Shown here in pieces: positions 1 to 8,435 of a stretch of 64,000 nucleotides of DNA. The first letter of the stretch is position 1. Every line of letters begins with the position of its first letter. The translations under genes and the position numbers were made by a program. The DNA is taken from positions 1 to 64,000 of the forward strand of contig CALOAX010000009.1 in NCBI GenBank assembly GCA_942491485.1, in the 5' to 3' direction. This stretch comes from Desulfoluna sp942491485 (GTDB lineage Bacteria > Desulfobacterota > Desulfobacteria > Desulfobacterales > Desulfolunaceae). The notes below the pieces were generated by a model. The model saw only the letters and a list, made by a program, of their open reading frames with translations. It was not told the DNA's origin and did no database searches.

Positions 1-250
1 AACCCAACCAAAGTATCTTATCTGCTTTTTTCTGTCAAGAAAAAGAACCAAAAAAATGATTCAAACAGATAATCCCTCAACCCGCCGTCGCTTGGTTTGC
101 GTCGGTCTCGCGCTGAAGACTTGAAGGTTCTACCCCGAAAGGCAGCTTCTGTCAAAGCCTTTTGTGAACTTTCTTTGATTTTTTTGGAACGGTGCGAATT
201 TCCATTGAAATTCGCACCGCCCCCACACATAGAACGGGCTTTATCCTGGG
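1..250. other. Intergenic stretch downstream of tyrS with a perfect hairpin
   Basis: No convincing gene is present. A near-perfect palindrome, GGTGCGAATTTC-catt-GAAATTCGCACC, lies at 191-218. It is not followed by a T-run on either strand, so it is not a typical intrinsic terminator. The remainder is an A/T-rich stretch with an open minus frame of about 70 codons of odd composition, which I do not regard as a gene. It may be a dispersed intergenic repeat, but that cannot be tested within the window. Confidence 0.4.
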
Positions 251-1540
251 CTACACCCCAAGAACAATGCGAAGGTAACGCTTCTTTCCAGCCCGAAGAA
301 GAACCTCACCACCCTCAAAATCTGCCTCTGTAACGGCTCGATCCCATGCATCCAGACGTTCACCGTTCACATAGGCTCCGCCCTGCTGAATAAGCTTTCG
401 TGCCGCCCCACCAGATTGAGCAAGCCCTGCAAGGGCAAACAACTTAAACGCCGGCATCCCATCCCCTTGAAAATCCGCGGCTGGCACCTCAAGGCTGGGT
501 ACCGCATCGAGTGCGCTGCCATCATCCCCGCGTGGAATCCCACTGGAAGGAAGAAGTGACTCGGCTATCTGTTTCACCCCGAACATGGCGGCAGCAGACT
601 TGAACGCTTCGAGGGCAGCGTCCCGGCCATGACACAGAGCCGTGGCTTCGAATGCCAGCACAGCCTTGGCACTGTTAAGGTCCGCCCCGGAGAGACCGGC
701 CACCGCCCTCACCTCTTCCATGGGAAGAAAGGTGAAGAGGGCAAGAAAGCGCTCCACATCCGCATCATCGGTATTCACCCAGAACTGATAGTAATCGTAA
801 GCCGAGGTGCGTTCGGGGTCCAGCCAGACAGCGCCCTTATGGGTTTTGCCCATCTTGATGCCGGCAGCGGTCATGATCAGAGGGAAGGTGACACCAAAGG
901 CTGTCTTTCCGTGCTTTCGGCGCACAAGATCCACCCCTGCCACAATATTGCCCCACTGATCACTGCCCCCCATCTGAAGGTAGCAGTCATGGGTACGACA
1001 GAGCTCGTAAAAATCATAGGCCTGAAGAAGCATGTAGTTGAACTCGATAAAGCTCAAGCCTTCATCGGAATCAATGCGGGCACGATAGCTCTCCGCCTTG
1101 ATCATACGATTGACACTGAAGTGACGCCCCACCTCACGCAGGAAGGGGATGTACTCGAGGCCTGTCAGCCAGTGTGCGTTGTCCAGCAACATGGCCTTCC
1201 CGTCGGAAAAATCGAGGAACCGTGAAAGCTGGGCCCGCAAGCCGGCCTTGTTCTCATCGATGATCTCGGGGGTCAGAAGCTGCCGCATCTCGGTCTTCCC
1301 ACTGGGGTCACCGATCATGCCGGTCCCGCCCCCCACCAGAGCAATGGGACAGTGCCCGGCCCGCTGCATGTGACACAGCGCCATAACCGTCACGAGGTGC
1401 CCCACATGAAGGCTGGATCCTGTGGGGTCAAAACCGATATAGCAGCGCTTCCCTGGCGTGGAAAGATACTCAATCAATTCTTCTTCATGTGTTGTATTAT
1501 CCACAAAACCGCGGTCTCTCAGCGACTCAATGACATTCAT
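251..1540 (-). CDS. tyrS: Tyrosyl-tRNA synthetase
   Basis: Class I aminoacyl-tRNA synthetase that charges tRNA-Tyr in the cytoplasm. The 429-residue protein has the HIGH-type signature in DPTGSSLHVGH near residue 42, a KMSKS-type loop KMGKT near residue 235, and a C-terminal S4-like RNA-binding domain (KLIQQGGAYVNGER). Its length is usual for bacterial TyrS. The start at 1540 is preceded by GAGG at good spacing; the frame stays open about 39 codons further upstream, but that extension matches nothing in the family. It lies downstream of rny on the same strand, with a leader of about 260 bp between them. Confidence 0.95.
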   Translation of the reverse strand: MNVIESLRDRGFVDNTTHEEELIEYLSTPGKRCYIGFDPTGSSLHVGHLVTVMALCHMQRAGHCPIALVGGGTGMIGDPSGKTEMRQLLTPEIIDENKAGLRAQLSRFLDFSDGKAMLLDNAHWLTGLEYIPFLREVGRHFSVNRMIKAESYRARIDSDEGLSFIEFNYMLLQAYDFYELCRTHDCYLQMGGSDQWGNIVAGVDLVRRKHGKTAFGVTFPLIMTAAGIKMGKTHKGAVWLDPERTSAYDYYQFWVNTDDADVERFLALFTFLPMEEVRAVAGLSGADLNSAKAVLAFEATALCHGRDAALEAFKSAAAMFGVKQIAESLLPSSGIPRGDDGSALDAVPSLEVPAADFQGDGMPAFKLFALAGLAQSGGAARKLIQQGGAYVNGERLDAWDRAVTEADFEGGEVLLRAGKKRYLRIVLGV

Positions 1541-1798
1541 AGCATATACCTCGTCTCTGTTGGTTGGGTGCCGTAACCGGATCCACGTCCAAGGGCACCA
1601 CCCTTTTATATATAAGGTGCCGCAAAACGACACCCAGATCATCGGGTCAATTATCAACGGGCGGCGTACTCAACCTCACAACCCCCTGATAACAAAATAG
1701 CCGAAACGCCTTGCAAATGAAGGGACCCATAAAAAAGGTCCCGACTTCGCGTCAGCGCTCGGCTTATTACGTTCTCCTTGAAATGGCTGGAGATGCCT

Positions 1799-3361
1799 CT
1801 ACTTGTTTGCATACCCCACTGCGCGGGTTTCTCGAATGACCGTTACCCGGATCTGACCGGGAAACGTCAGAGACTCTTCGATCTGCTTGGCTATATCAAG
1901 GCTCATAACCACAGCGTCTTCATCCCTGACCACATCGCCTTCCACAATCACGCGGAGCTCACGTCCCGCCTGAATAGCGTAGGAGTTGGCAACACCCTTG
2001 TACCCGTTGGCAATCTTCTCCAGGTCGTCCAGGCGTTTGACGTAGTTCTCAAGAAGTTCTTTTCGTGCACCGGGCCGTGCCCCTGAAAGGGAGTCGGCAG
2101 CCTGCACCAGAAGATCGTAGACCGATTCCGGAGCCACATCCTCATGGTGAGCAGCGATGCCCTGGACAATCTTGGGATTCTCACCGAATTTCTTGGCAAG
2201 GTTTGCCCCGATGGTGGCGTGGGGACCCTCCACTTCGTGGTCCACCGCCTTACCGATGTCATGAAGCAGCCCCATGCGCTTGGCAAGCTTCACGTTAAGA
2301 CCGAGCTCGGCAGCCATCACCCCGCAGAGAAATCCCACCTCCACTGAGTGCTGCAGCACGTTCTGTGCATAACTGGTACGAAACTTCAACCGACCAAGAA
2401 TGGCGATAAGCTCGTTACAAATCCCGTGGACACCCAGATCAAACGCCGCCTGATCACCGGCCTCCTTGATGGTCTGATCCACTTCCTTCTCTACAGTCTT
2501 CACCACCTCTTCGATACGGGCCGGATGAATACGGCCGTCGTTGATCAGCTTGGCAAGAGAGAGCCGAGCAACCTCTCGTCGAACGGGGTTAAACCCGGAG
2601 AGAATAACAGCCTCCGGGGTATCATCTATGATCAGATCGATGCCGGTGGCAGCTTCCAGAGCACGGATGTTCCGCCCTTCGCGGCCGATGATACGGCCCT
2701 TCATTTCATCATTGGGAAGCGGCACCACCGAGACGGTACGTTCGGCCACAAAGTCACCTGCATAACGCTGGATGGCAGTGGCAATGATCTTTTTAGCCTC
2801 TTTATCAGCACTCTCCCTCGCCTCGCTGGTAATCCGCTTGATGAGTTTGGCGCCATCGTGACGAGCATCGTTTTCCATGGCTGTCAAAAGAAGGCCCTTG
2901 GCTTCTTCCGAGGTCATGCCCGATATCTTTTCAAGTTCCCGCTTCTGCTCAGAGATAAGCCCGTCGTACTCCACCTGGCTCTCTGACAGCTTTTCAGAGT
3001 CCCGATCGATCTGCTTTTCCCTCTGGGCAAGCTCTTTTTCAAGCTTTTCAACCTGATCCTGGCGACGATCCAGTTTCTCTGACTTCTGGTTGAATCGCTT
3101 GTCGAGCCCCTTCAGCTCCATCCGTGTTTCGTTGGTCTCGGCGTCGAACTCACTCTTCATCTTGATGAGTCGGTCTTTGGCCTCAACATTGGCTTCCATC
3201 AACAGGTTTTCAGACCGCAGTCTGGCATCACGGATTATCTTCTCGGCCTCTTCTTCGGCTTCCTCGGCCCGCCTGCTGTTTACCCTCCCTTTGATAACAA
3301 AGGTCAGGGCAGCGCCGACAAGGAAACTGACAATGCCGATTAACATAGTTTTCACTACCAT
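1799..3361 (-). CDS. rny: Ribonuclease Y
   Basis: Membrane-anchored endoribonuclease that starts mRNA decay. The 520-residue protein shows the full family architecture: an N-terminal transmembrane helix (about residues 5-24), a long charged coiled coil (about 30-190), a KH RNA-binding domain containing GRIIGREGRNIRALE (about 215-270), and an HD metal-dependent phosphohydrolase domain with HS...HD (LLHDIGKAVDHE) near 340-380. The start at 3361 follows a G-rich ribosome-binding site and places the membrane helix at the extreme N terminus; the open frame extends 14 codons further but without support. It lies downstream of the 6S RNA gene. Confidence 0.95.
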   Translation of the reverse strand: MVVKTMLIGIVSFLVGAALTFVIKGRVNSRRAEEAEEEAEKIIRDARLRSENLLMEANVEAKDRLIKMKSEFDAETNETRMELKGLDKRFNQKSEKLDRRQDQVEKLEKELAQREKQIDRDSEKLSESQVEYDGLISEQKRELEKISGMTSEEAKGLLLTAMENDARHDGAKLIKRITSEARESADKEAKKIIATAIQRYAGDFVAERTVSVVPLPNDEMKGRIIGREGRNIRALEAATGIDLIIDDTPEAVILSGFNPVRREVARLSLAKLINDGRIHPARIEEVVKTVEKEVDQTIKEAGDQAAFDLGVHGICNELIAILGRLKFRTSYAQNVLQHSVEVGFLCGVMAAELGLNVKLAKRMGLLHDIGKAVDHEVEGPHATIGANLAKKFGENPKIVQGIAAHHEDVAPESVYDLLVQAADSLSGARPGARKELLENYVKRLDDLEKIANGYKGVANSYAIQAGRELRVIVEGDVVRDEDAVVMSLDIAKQIEESLTFPGQIRVTVIRETRAVGYANK

Positions 3362-3676
3362 TTGATTCCCCCGAATATATATCCACCTCAGTTTTGACGG
3401 CAAAAAACCGCCTTAAGGACTCCACACCATAGACATTCGCCCAACCTTGAGGTCACATGATTTTGCATACCCAAAGACCGCAGCGGGGTATAAAACGAGC
3501 GAACAAGCGCATCCGACATTCGTGCAATGCAAGGCTTCAGAATCTTAAAAAAAAGGAGACGATGCCGCATGGACAGTATGGATATACCATGGATGTCGGA
3601 GACCCTTGACAGAGTCGTCGGCTTCGAGGGGTGGTGGTTGGAAGGAAGGGACAGGCAGCGGGGAAGAGTTGACATA
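3362..3676. other. Spacer between rny and 6S RNA gene, no gene seen
   Basis: About 315 bp between the 3' end of the 6S RNA gene and the rny start. An open minus-strand frame of about 95 codons crosses it, but its composition is rich in Ser, His and Arg and it matches nothing I recognise. Many relatives carry a 5-formyltetrahydrofolate cyclo-ligase gene near here; there is not room for one. Confidence 0.5.
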
Positions 3677-3866
3677 AAAATATCCCCACCCGGGTGCCGT
3701 GTTGAATTAAGGTCTTTGAACCGTTAGTTCAAAGGGGGGCGCCTCTATAACTCCTTAAGGCTTTTCTGTCAGGCAGAACTTGCACACCAAAGTCAGGGGA
3801 GGCTCCCGTGGTATTGCCATTGGGTCAAAGGATATACTCCAATCACGAACACGGCAGGGATATTTT
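3677..3866 (-). ncRNA. ssrS: 6S RNA
   Basis: 6S RNA binds the sigma-70 RNA polymerase holoenzyme and mimics an open promoter. The 5' end (ATATCCC then TGCCGTGTT) pairs with the 3' end (AACACGGCA then GGGGATAT) to form the closing stem of a rod about 190 nt long. The 3' half contains AAGCCTTAA followed by the hairpin TTTGAAC-taac-GGTTCAAA, very close to the matching segment of E. coli 6S RNA (GAAGCCUUAAAA and UUGAACCAAGGGUUCAAGG). A -10 element TACAAT lies about 7 nt before the proposed 5' end and a short T-run follows the 3' end. The location directly downstream of zapA is the classic ssrS position. Ends are approximate to a few bases. Confidence 0.88.
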
Positions 3867-3874
3867 TTATTCAA

Positions 3875-3880
3875 ATTGTA
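3875..3880 (-). promoter_or_regulatory. -10 element of the 6S RNA promoter
   Basis: TACAAT on the minus strand, preceded by CGA and placed 8-9 nt upstream of the inferred 6S RNA 5' end. The -35 region is weak (TGTTCT with 17 bp spacing). The promoter lies just after the zapA stop codon, so 6S RNA could be made independently of the zap transcript. Confidence 0.5.
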
Positions 3881-3921
3881 TCGTATTTCGGCAGAGCAGA
3901 ACAGCCTTTTCTGAACTGTCG

Positions 3922-4239
3922 TTACGGCTGACACCCCCCCAGCTTTTCAATGAGGGTGGCCGACTTTTGGGTGAGCTTCTCCTGAAGCTCGGCGTGATTC
4001 TTCTTAACCTCCGCCAGTTCCTTGGCGATATTCAAGGTGGCCACCAGAAGCTGAATGAATTTGCGGTTTTCGGTTAAGGGACCTTTCATCCCGTCTCCCG
4101 CACGCGCAACTTCATTAACGATACTTCCGACGATGGCCGATGCTTGACTCGCATCGGCGTCAGTCTTGAAGTTATACGTCTCCCCAAACAGGTCGACTGT
4201 TAGAATCTCTTCCAATGATTGCGGATTCGCTTTTGTCAT
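3922..4239 (-). CDS. zapA: Cell division protein ZapA
   Basis: Small FtsZ-ring-associated protein that cross-links FtsZ filaments at mid-cell. The 105-residue product has the ZapA layout: an N-terminal strand-rich head (ILTVDLFGETYNFKTDAD) and a long C-terminal coiled-coil helix (about residues 55-100, rich in Lys, Glu and Leu). Length is typical. It follows the ZapB-like gene by 10 bp on the same strand, and the 6S RNA gene begins about 55 bp after its stop, the arrangement seen in many proteobacteria. Confidence 0.9.
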   Translation of the reverse strand: MTKANPQSLEEILTVDLFGETYNFKTDADASQASAIVGSIVNEVARAGDGMKGPLTENRKFIQLLVATLNIAKELAEVKKNHAELQEKLTQKSATLIEKLGGCQP

Positions 4240-4249
4240 CCGTTAGAGA

Positions 4250-4495
4250 TCAGGAAGCAACGTCGATGTAGTTGTTGAGCCGATCCATCAGGCCATCAAT
4301 CTTACCTCGAATGTTCTCCCTCTGTTCTGCAAAGGCGGTTTCAGTCTGAGTCTTCACCTGAAGCTCACCTTCGAGTGTTTCGACCTTCCCTTTAAGCTCT
4401 GCATTCTCTGATTTCAGGCTGTTGCAGAGTTCAATGAGAAAATCTACCTGTTCTTCTATATAATCAATTTGACCAACTATTGCTTCATCATCCAA
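4250..4495 (-). CDS. zapB: ZapB-like coiled-coil cell division protein
   Basis: An 81-residue, highly charged, almost entirely helical protein with heptad-like Leu/Ile spacing (IEEQVDFLIELCNSLKSENAEL and onward). Size and composition match ZapB and related small FtsZ-associated proteins, and it lies immediately upstream of zapA. In E. coli ZapB binds ZapA and connects the Z-ring to the chromosome terminus. The assignment rests on size, coiled coil and position rather than a catalytic motif. Confidence 0.7.
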   Translation of the reverse strand: MDDEAIVGQIDYIEEQVDFLIELCNSLKSENAELKGKVETLEGELQVKTQTETAFAEQRENIRGKIDGLMDRLNNYIDVAS

Positions 4496-4568
4496 TTTAG
4501 CACCTCTCGAAATTCAAATCACTATAGTCTTCAATTTTCAATAAAGTCAAGGGAATTCATTGGGCCTG

Positions 4569-5312
4569 CTATCCCAGCATTTGGCGTACGGTTTCAAGGT
4601 CATTTACGGTATTTACGCCCGTAACTTCCCTGGCCGATCCACCTGTCACGACGCCGGCACCAGCCCCTTCCTGAACGGCTATCTCCACGATATCGGTGAG
4701 ATAGTACTCCCCTTGTGCATTGTCCGATTTCACCTTGTCGAGGGCAGAAAAGAGAAAGTCAGCATCCACACAGTAGATACCGCTGTTGATCTCCTTGATT
4801 GCCCTCTCCTCGGCACTTGCATCCTTCTCTTCCACGATGCAGCGCAGCGCGCCGTCTTCCCCTGTAACCATTCGACCATACCCTGTCGGGTCTTCGAGGG
4901 AAACGGCCAGTACCGACACAGCTCGACCGGCGGCCTCATGCTCCACAACCAGTCGATGCAGGGTCTCTGCCCTCACCAGGGGGACGTCCCCACAGAGGAT
5001 CACCACCTGCCGGGTCGATGCCCCGATGGCATCCCGGGCACACATCACGGCATGCCCTGTGCCCAGCTGCTCTTCCTGCAGGGCAAACAGAGCCTCGCGC
5101 TGACCGGCCACGGCGGCTTTAACCGCTTCAGCCTGGTGCCCCACGATCACCACCACATCGCTGCCTGCGATCTCTGAGGCCGATGCCATCACATAGTCCA
5201 CCATGGGGCGACCATGCACCTCATGGAGCACCTTGGCTTTGTCTGATTTCATGCGGGTGCCCTTGCCGGCAGCAAGAACAACCACCGCTGTCTTCCCCGT
5301 GGTTTTACTCAA
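4569..5312 (-). CDS. GlmU-like nucleotidyltransferase, single domain
   Basis: Sugar-nucleotide pyrophosphorylase domain of the GlmU N-terminal type, which in GlmU makes UDP-N-acetylglucosamine from UTP and GlcNAc-1-phosphate. The signature LAAGKGTRMKSD sits at the N terminus, followed by K-VLHEVHGRPM, the conserved QLGTGHAV segment, CGDVPL, and a late GEYYLTDIVEIA motif. The 247-residue protein lacks the C-terminal left-handed beta-helix acetyltransferase domain of full GlmU (about 450 residues). A TTG start at 5312 is chosen because AAGGGGGG precedes it; a GTG at 5336 has no ribosome-binding site. Whether it replaces or supplements a full GlmU elsewhere cannot be seen here. Confidence 0.85.
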   Translation of the reverse strand: MSKTTGKTAVVVLAAGKGTRMKSDKAKVLHEVHGRPMVDYVMASASEIAGSDVVVIVGHQAEAVKAAVAGQREALFALQEEQLGTGHAVMCARDAIGASTRQVVILCGDVPLVRAETLHRLVVEHEAAGRAVSVLAVSLEDPTGYGRMVTGEDGALRCIVEEKDASAEERAIKEINSGIYCVDADFLFSALDKVKSDNAQGEYYLTDIVEIAVQEGAGAGVVTGGSAREVTGVNTVNDLETVRQMLG

Positions 5313-5431
5313 TTTCCCCCCTTGTTGCAATAGCACCTGATGGGTGCATGCAAAAACCTGGCATAAAGATCGCGCACACAGCGCTTAAACCGATGGCCCG
5401 AAACGGCCCCTTTTAACGCCGTCCAGACGAC

Positions 5432-5463
5432 AAAAGGGGCGGCCCCACCGGGGCCGCCCCTTT
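5432..5463 (-). terminator. Terminator of the ATP synthase operon
   Basis: Very stable GC hairpin (AAAGGGGCGGCCCC-ggtg-GGGGCCGCCCCTTT as read on the minus strand) ending in TTTT, about 85 bp after the atpC stop. It is nearly symmetrical, so it may also act in the other direction. Confidence 0.9.
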
Positions 5464-5546
5464 ACAAACATCTTTCTCTGGACTCGGTCCAGGCAATACA
5501 ACGGCCCCATAAAGAGACGATTGTTCCCCTTCGGCGCACGAAGGTC

Positions 5547-5954
5547 TTACCTGCTATCAACCGCATTGATGCGATGAATCGCTCGCGCAAGAGCCGCCTT
5601 GGCTCGAATCTCATCAATCTCTGTACGGTTTCCCGACAGGCGTTTTTCCGCCCTTTCCATGGCCGCTTTGGCGCGATTGGCGTCAATGTCACGACGCCGC
5701 TCCGCCGACTCGGCCAGAATGGTCACCTTGTCACCCAAGGCCTCGGCAAATCCACCGTTAATAAAAACGCCGCACTCATTTCCAGCTGCGTCCTTAAAAC
5801 GGGCCATCCCCACCTTCAGGGAGGTGAGAAACGGGGTGTGCCCGTCGAGCACGCCGAACTCACCTTCCGAACCCGGGGCCATGACGATCTGAGCGTCCTC
5901 ACTGATCACACGCTTTTCAGGTGTCACGATTTCGAGTCTGATATTGTCTGCCAT
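5547..5954 (-). CDS. atpC: F-type ATP synthase epsilon subunit
   Basis: Central-stalk subunit of F1 that regulates rotation. The 135-residue protein has the N-terminal beta-sandwich (IRLEIVTPEKRVISEDAQIVMAPG...FGVLDGHTPFLTSL) and a C-terminal helical hairpin rich in Ala, Arg and Glu. Length is normal. It is the last gene of the operon, 70 bp after atpD, and is followed by a strong terminator. Confidence 0.96.
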   Translation of the reverse strand: MADNIRLEIVTPEKRVISEDAQIVMAPGSEGEFGVLDGHTPFLTSLKVGMARFKDAAGNECGVFINGGFAEALGDKVTILAESAERRRDIDANRAKAAMERAEKRLSGNRTEIDEIRAKAALARAIHRINAVDSR

Positions 5955-6024
5955 ATCAACCCCTCACAGGTTAGAAGGGGCTATGCCGGCACCGAAAAAG
6001 GAGCCGGCCAGCCCCGTTCACATC

Positions 6025-7440
6025 TTATTTGTCAGCCATATCCTTGGCCTTGGCAACCGCGTCTTCGATGGTTCCCACAAGGTTAAACGCACCTTCGGGA
6101 AGATCGTCATGCTTGCCGTCCAGAATCTCCTTGAAGCTACGGATGGTGTCCTCAAGCTTCACGTACTTGCCCTTGAGACCGGTAAAAACTTCGGCCACGT
6201 GGAAGGGCTGAGAGAGGAAACGCTGGATACGACGTGCGCGGGTTACGACCATCTTGTCATCGTCGGAAAGTTCGTCGATACCGAGAATGGCAATAATATC
6301 CTGAAGCTCCTTGTACTTCTGAAGCACGGTCTGAACCTGACGTGCCACAGCGTAGTGCTCGTCGCCGATGTAGGCCGCGTCGAGAATACGGGAGGAGGAG
6401 TCAAGGGGGTCAACCGCCGGGTAGATGCCCAGTTCCGCAATGGAGCGGGAGAGAACAACCGTACCGTCAAGGTGGGCAAAGGTGGTTGCGGGTGCGGGGT
6501 CGGTGAGGTCGTCAGCGGGGACGTACACACACTGTACCGCGGTAATGGAACCTTTGTCCGTGGAGGTAATGCGCTCCTGGAGACCACCCATGTCCACCGC
6601 CAGGGTGGGCTGGTAACCTACCGCCGAGGGCATACGACCGAGGAGAGCCGATACCTCGGAACCCGCCTGGGTGAAACGGAAAATGTTGTCAATAAAGATG
6701 AGAACGTCCTGGCCTTCCACATCACGGAAGTACTCGGCACAGGTCAGGGCCGAGAGGGCAACACGTGCACGGGCGCCGGGAGGTTCGGTCATCTGACCGT
6801 AGATCAGGGCGCATTTGTCAAGAACGCCGGAGTCTTTCATTTCGTGGTAAAGGTCGTTGCCCTCACGGGTACGCTCACCAACACCTGCAAACACGGAAAT
6901 ACCGCCGTGCTGCATGGCGATGTTGTTTACCATCTCCATCATAATAACGGTCTTGCCAACACCTGCACCACCGAAGAGGCCCATCTTGCCGCCACGGGGG
7001 AAGGGGACGAGAAGGTCGATAACCTTAATCCCGGTCTCAAGGACCGTTACGGATGTGTCCTGCTCGGTGAACTCGGGGGCGGGACGGTGAATGGGCATGG
7101 TGTTCTCCATGCTTACATCACCAAGGCCGTCCACAGGGCGCCCCACAACATTGAGAACACGTCCCAGGGAGGCCTTGCCCACGGGCATCACGATGGGATT
7201 TCCGGTATCTTTTACGGACATGCCGCGAACCAGGCCGTCGGTGACGTCCATGGCGATGGTGCGTACCACGTTGTCGCCCAAGTGCTGGGCCACTTCCACC
7301 ACGAGGTTGTCCTCTTCGTCGTTGATGGCCGCGTTGGTAAGGGTCAGGGCTGTAAGGATCGCCGGCAGTTTTCCAGGTTCGAACTCCACGTCAACAACAG
7401 GCCCCATGACCTGTGTGATTTTTCCGATATTGTCAGCCAT
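6025..7440 (-). CDS. atpD: F-type ATP synthase beta subunit
   Basis: Catalytic subunit of F1. The 471-residue protein has Walker A GGAGVGKT near residue 155, the GERTREGNDLY catalytic loop, Walker B in DVLIFIDNIFRF, and the DELSDDD DELSEED-type motif near the C terminus. Length and sequence are typical of bacterial beta subunits. It lies between atpG and atpC. Confidence 0.98.
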   Translation of the reverse strand: MADNIGKITQVMGPVVDVEFEPGKLPAILTALTLTNAAINDEEDNLVVEVAQHLGDNVVRTIAMDVTDGLVRGMSVKDTGNPIVMPVGKASLGRVLNVVGRPVDGLGDVSMENTMPIHRPAPEFTEQDTSVTVLETGIKVIDLLVPFPRGGKMGLFGGAGVGKTVIMMEMVNNIAMQHGGISVFAGVGERTREGNDLYHEMKDSGVLDKCALIYGQMTEPPGARARVALSALTCAEYFRDVEGQDVLIFIDNIFRFTQAGSEVSALLGRMPSAVGYQPTLAVDMGGLQERITSTDKGSITAVQCVYVPADDLTDPAPATTFAHLDGTVVLSRSIAELGIYPAVDPLDSSSRILDAAYIGDEHYAVARQVQTVLQKYKELQDIIAILGIDELSDDDKMVVTRARRIQRFLSQPFHVAEVFTGLKGKYVKLEDTIRSFKEILDGKHDDLPEGAFNLVGTIEDAVAKAKDMADK

Positions 7441-7498
7441 TGAAAAGTACCTCCTATGTACCTAAATCTATGCTGTATATTCGATAAGCGAGTTACAA

Positions 7499-8383
7499 TC
7501 AGCCCTTCAAGGCTTCTGCACCACCGACGATATCCATAAGGTCTGCAGTAATTGCCGCTTGTCGTGCTTTGTTAAACACCCTTTGAAGATCGGTGATCAT
7601 GTCGGAACACGCGTTGGTGGCGTTTTCCATGGCCGACATTCGTGCCGCATGTTCACTGGTCGACGTCTCAAGAAGGCCTCGGTAGAGCTGGATATAAACG
7701 TTTCTCGGGAGCATCTCGCCAAGAAGCAGCTCCGCACTGGGCTCGCAGATATGCTCGGCCTGAAACGCCTTCTCCTCTTCCTCCTCAACCACCTCGATGG
7801 GGGGAATGGGAAGAAGCTGCTGAACCACCGGCTCCTGCCTGCCCATGCTGACGAACTGCGCATAGACCAGATAGACTTCATCATATTCACCGGCCATAAA
7901 GCCGTTGATCAGCTTCTGGCCTCCGGTGGACGCGACGCCGAAACCAAACCCGGCACCAACCACCCCGAGGTACTCATCCACAAGGGATTGCCCCTCTTTC
8001 CGAGCCCAATCGCGGCCCTTCTTACCAAAGTTGGTGAAAGAGATCTCGACATCATCCCCCTCCTTCTCCTTGATAAGTTTTTCCGCTTTTTCGATCAGAT
8101 TGATATTGAAACCGCCACAAAGCCCCCTGTCGGATGTCAGGAGAACCACGTGGACTTTCTTCACCTCTTCGCGTGCTTCAAGGAGCGGACTGGCTCCTTC
8201 ACCTGCCTTCTGAGCAAGACTTCCCAAAACCTCTGCGTATTTTTCCGCATAGGGCCGGAAGGCCTCCATGGCTAACTGAGCACCACGCAAGCGGGAAGTC
8301 GCAACCATTTTCATGGCGCTGGTGATCTGCTTGGTCTTTTTAACACCAGAGATCTTTAATTGTACTTCCTTTAACGTTGCCAT
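7499..8383 (-). CDS. atpG: F-type ATP synthase gamma subunit
   Basis: Rotor shaft of F1. The 294-residue protein has the conserved N-terminal helix (LKEVQLKISGVKKTKQITSAMKMVA), the TSDRGLCGGFN motif, and the C-terminal helix (ERMSAMENATNA-like segment followed by VFNKARQAAITADLMDIVGGAEAL). Located between atpA and atpD as usual. Confidence 0.97.
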   Translation of the reverse strand: MATLKEVQLKISGVKKTKQITSAMKMVATSRLRGAQLAMEAFRPYAEKYAEVLGSLAQKAGEGASPLLEAREEVKKVHVVLLTSDRGLCGGFNINLIEKAEKLIKEKEGDDVEISFTNFGKKGRDWARKEGQSLVDEYLGVVGAGFGFGVASTGGQKLINGFMAGEYDEVYLVYAQFVSMGRQEPVVQQLLPIPPIEVVEEEEEKAFQAEHICEPSAELLLGEMLPRNVYIQLYRGLLETSTSEHAARMSAMENATNACSDMITDLQRVFNKARQAAITADLMDIVGGAEALKG

Positions 8384-8435
8384 ATGCCATTTACCTTTAC
8401 GTGTCTCAAATTAATAGATTTGCTCTTCCAGCAAG

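Noticed and set aside
1580..1625. T-box-like word (AGGGTGGTGCC) in the tyrS leader
   Set aside because: Only this short word resembles a T-box antiterminator. I could not find the specifier stem or a terminator alternative, and tyrS T-boxes are essentially a Firmicutes feature.
3388..3675. Minus-strand open frame of 95 codons between rny and the 6S RNA gene
   Set aside because: It has no ribosome-binding site or known relatives, and the expected folate gene for this position is much longer.
5944..7443. Open plus-strand frame of about 500 codons opposite atpD
   Set aside because: It is the antisense shadow of a highly conserved gene; its translation is Gly/His/Val-rich with no family resemblance.
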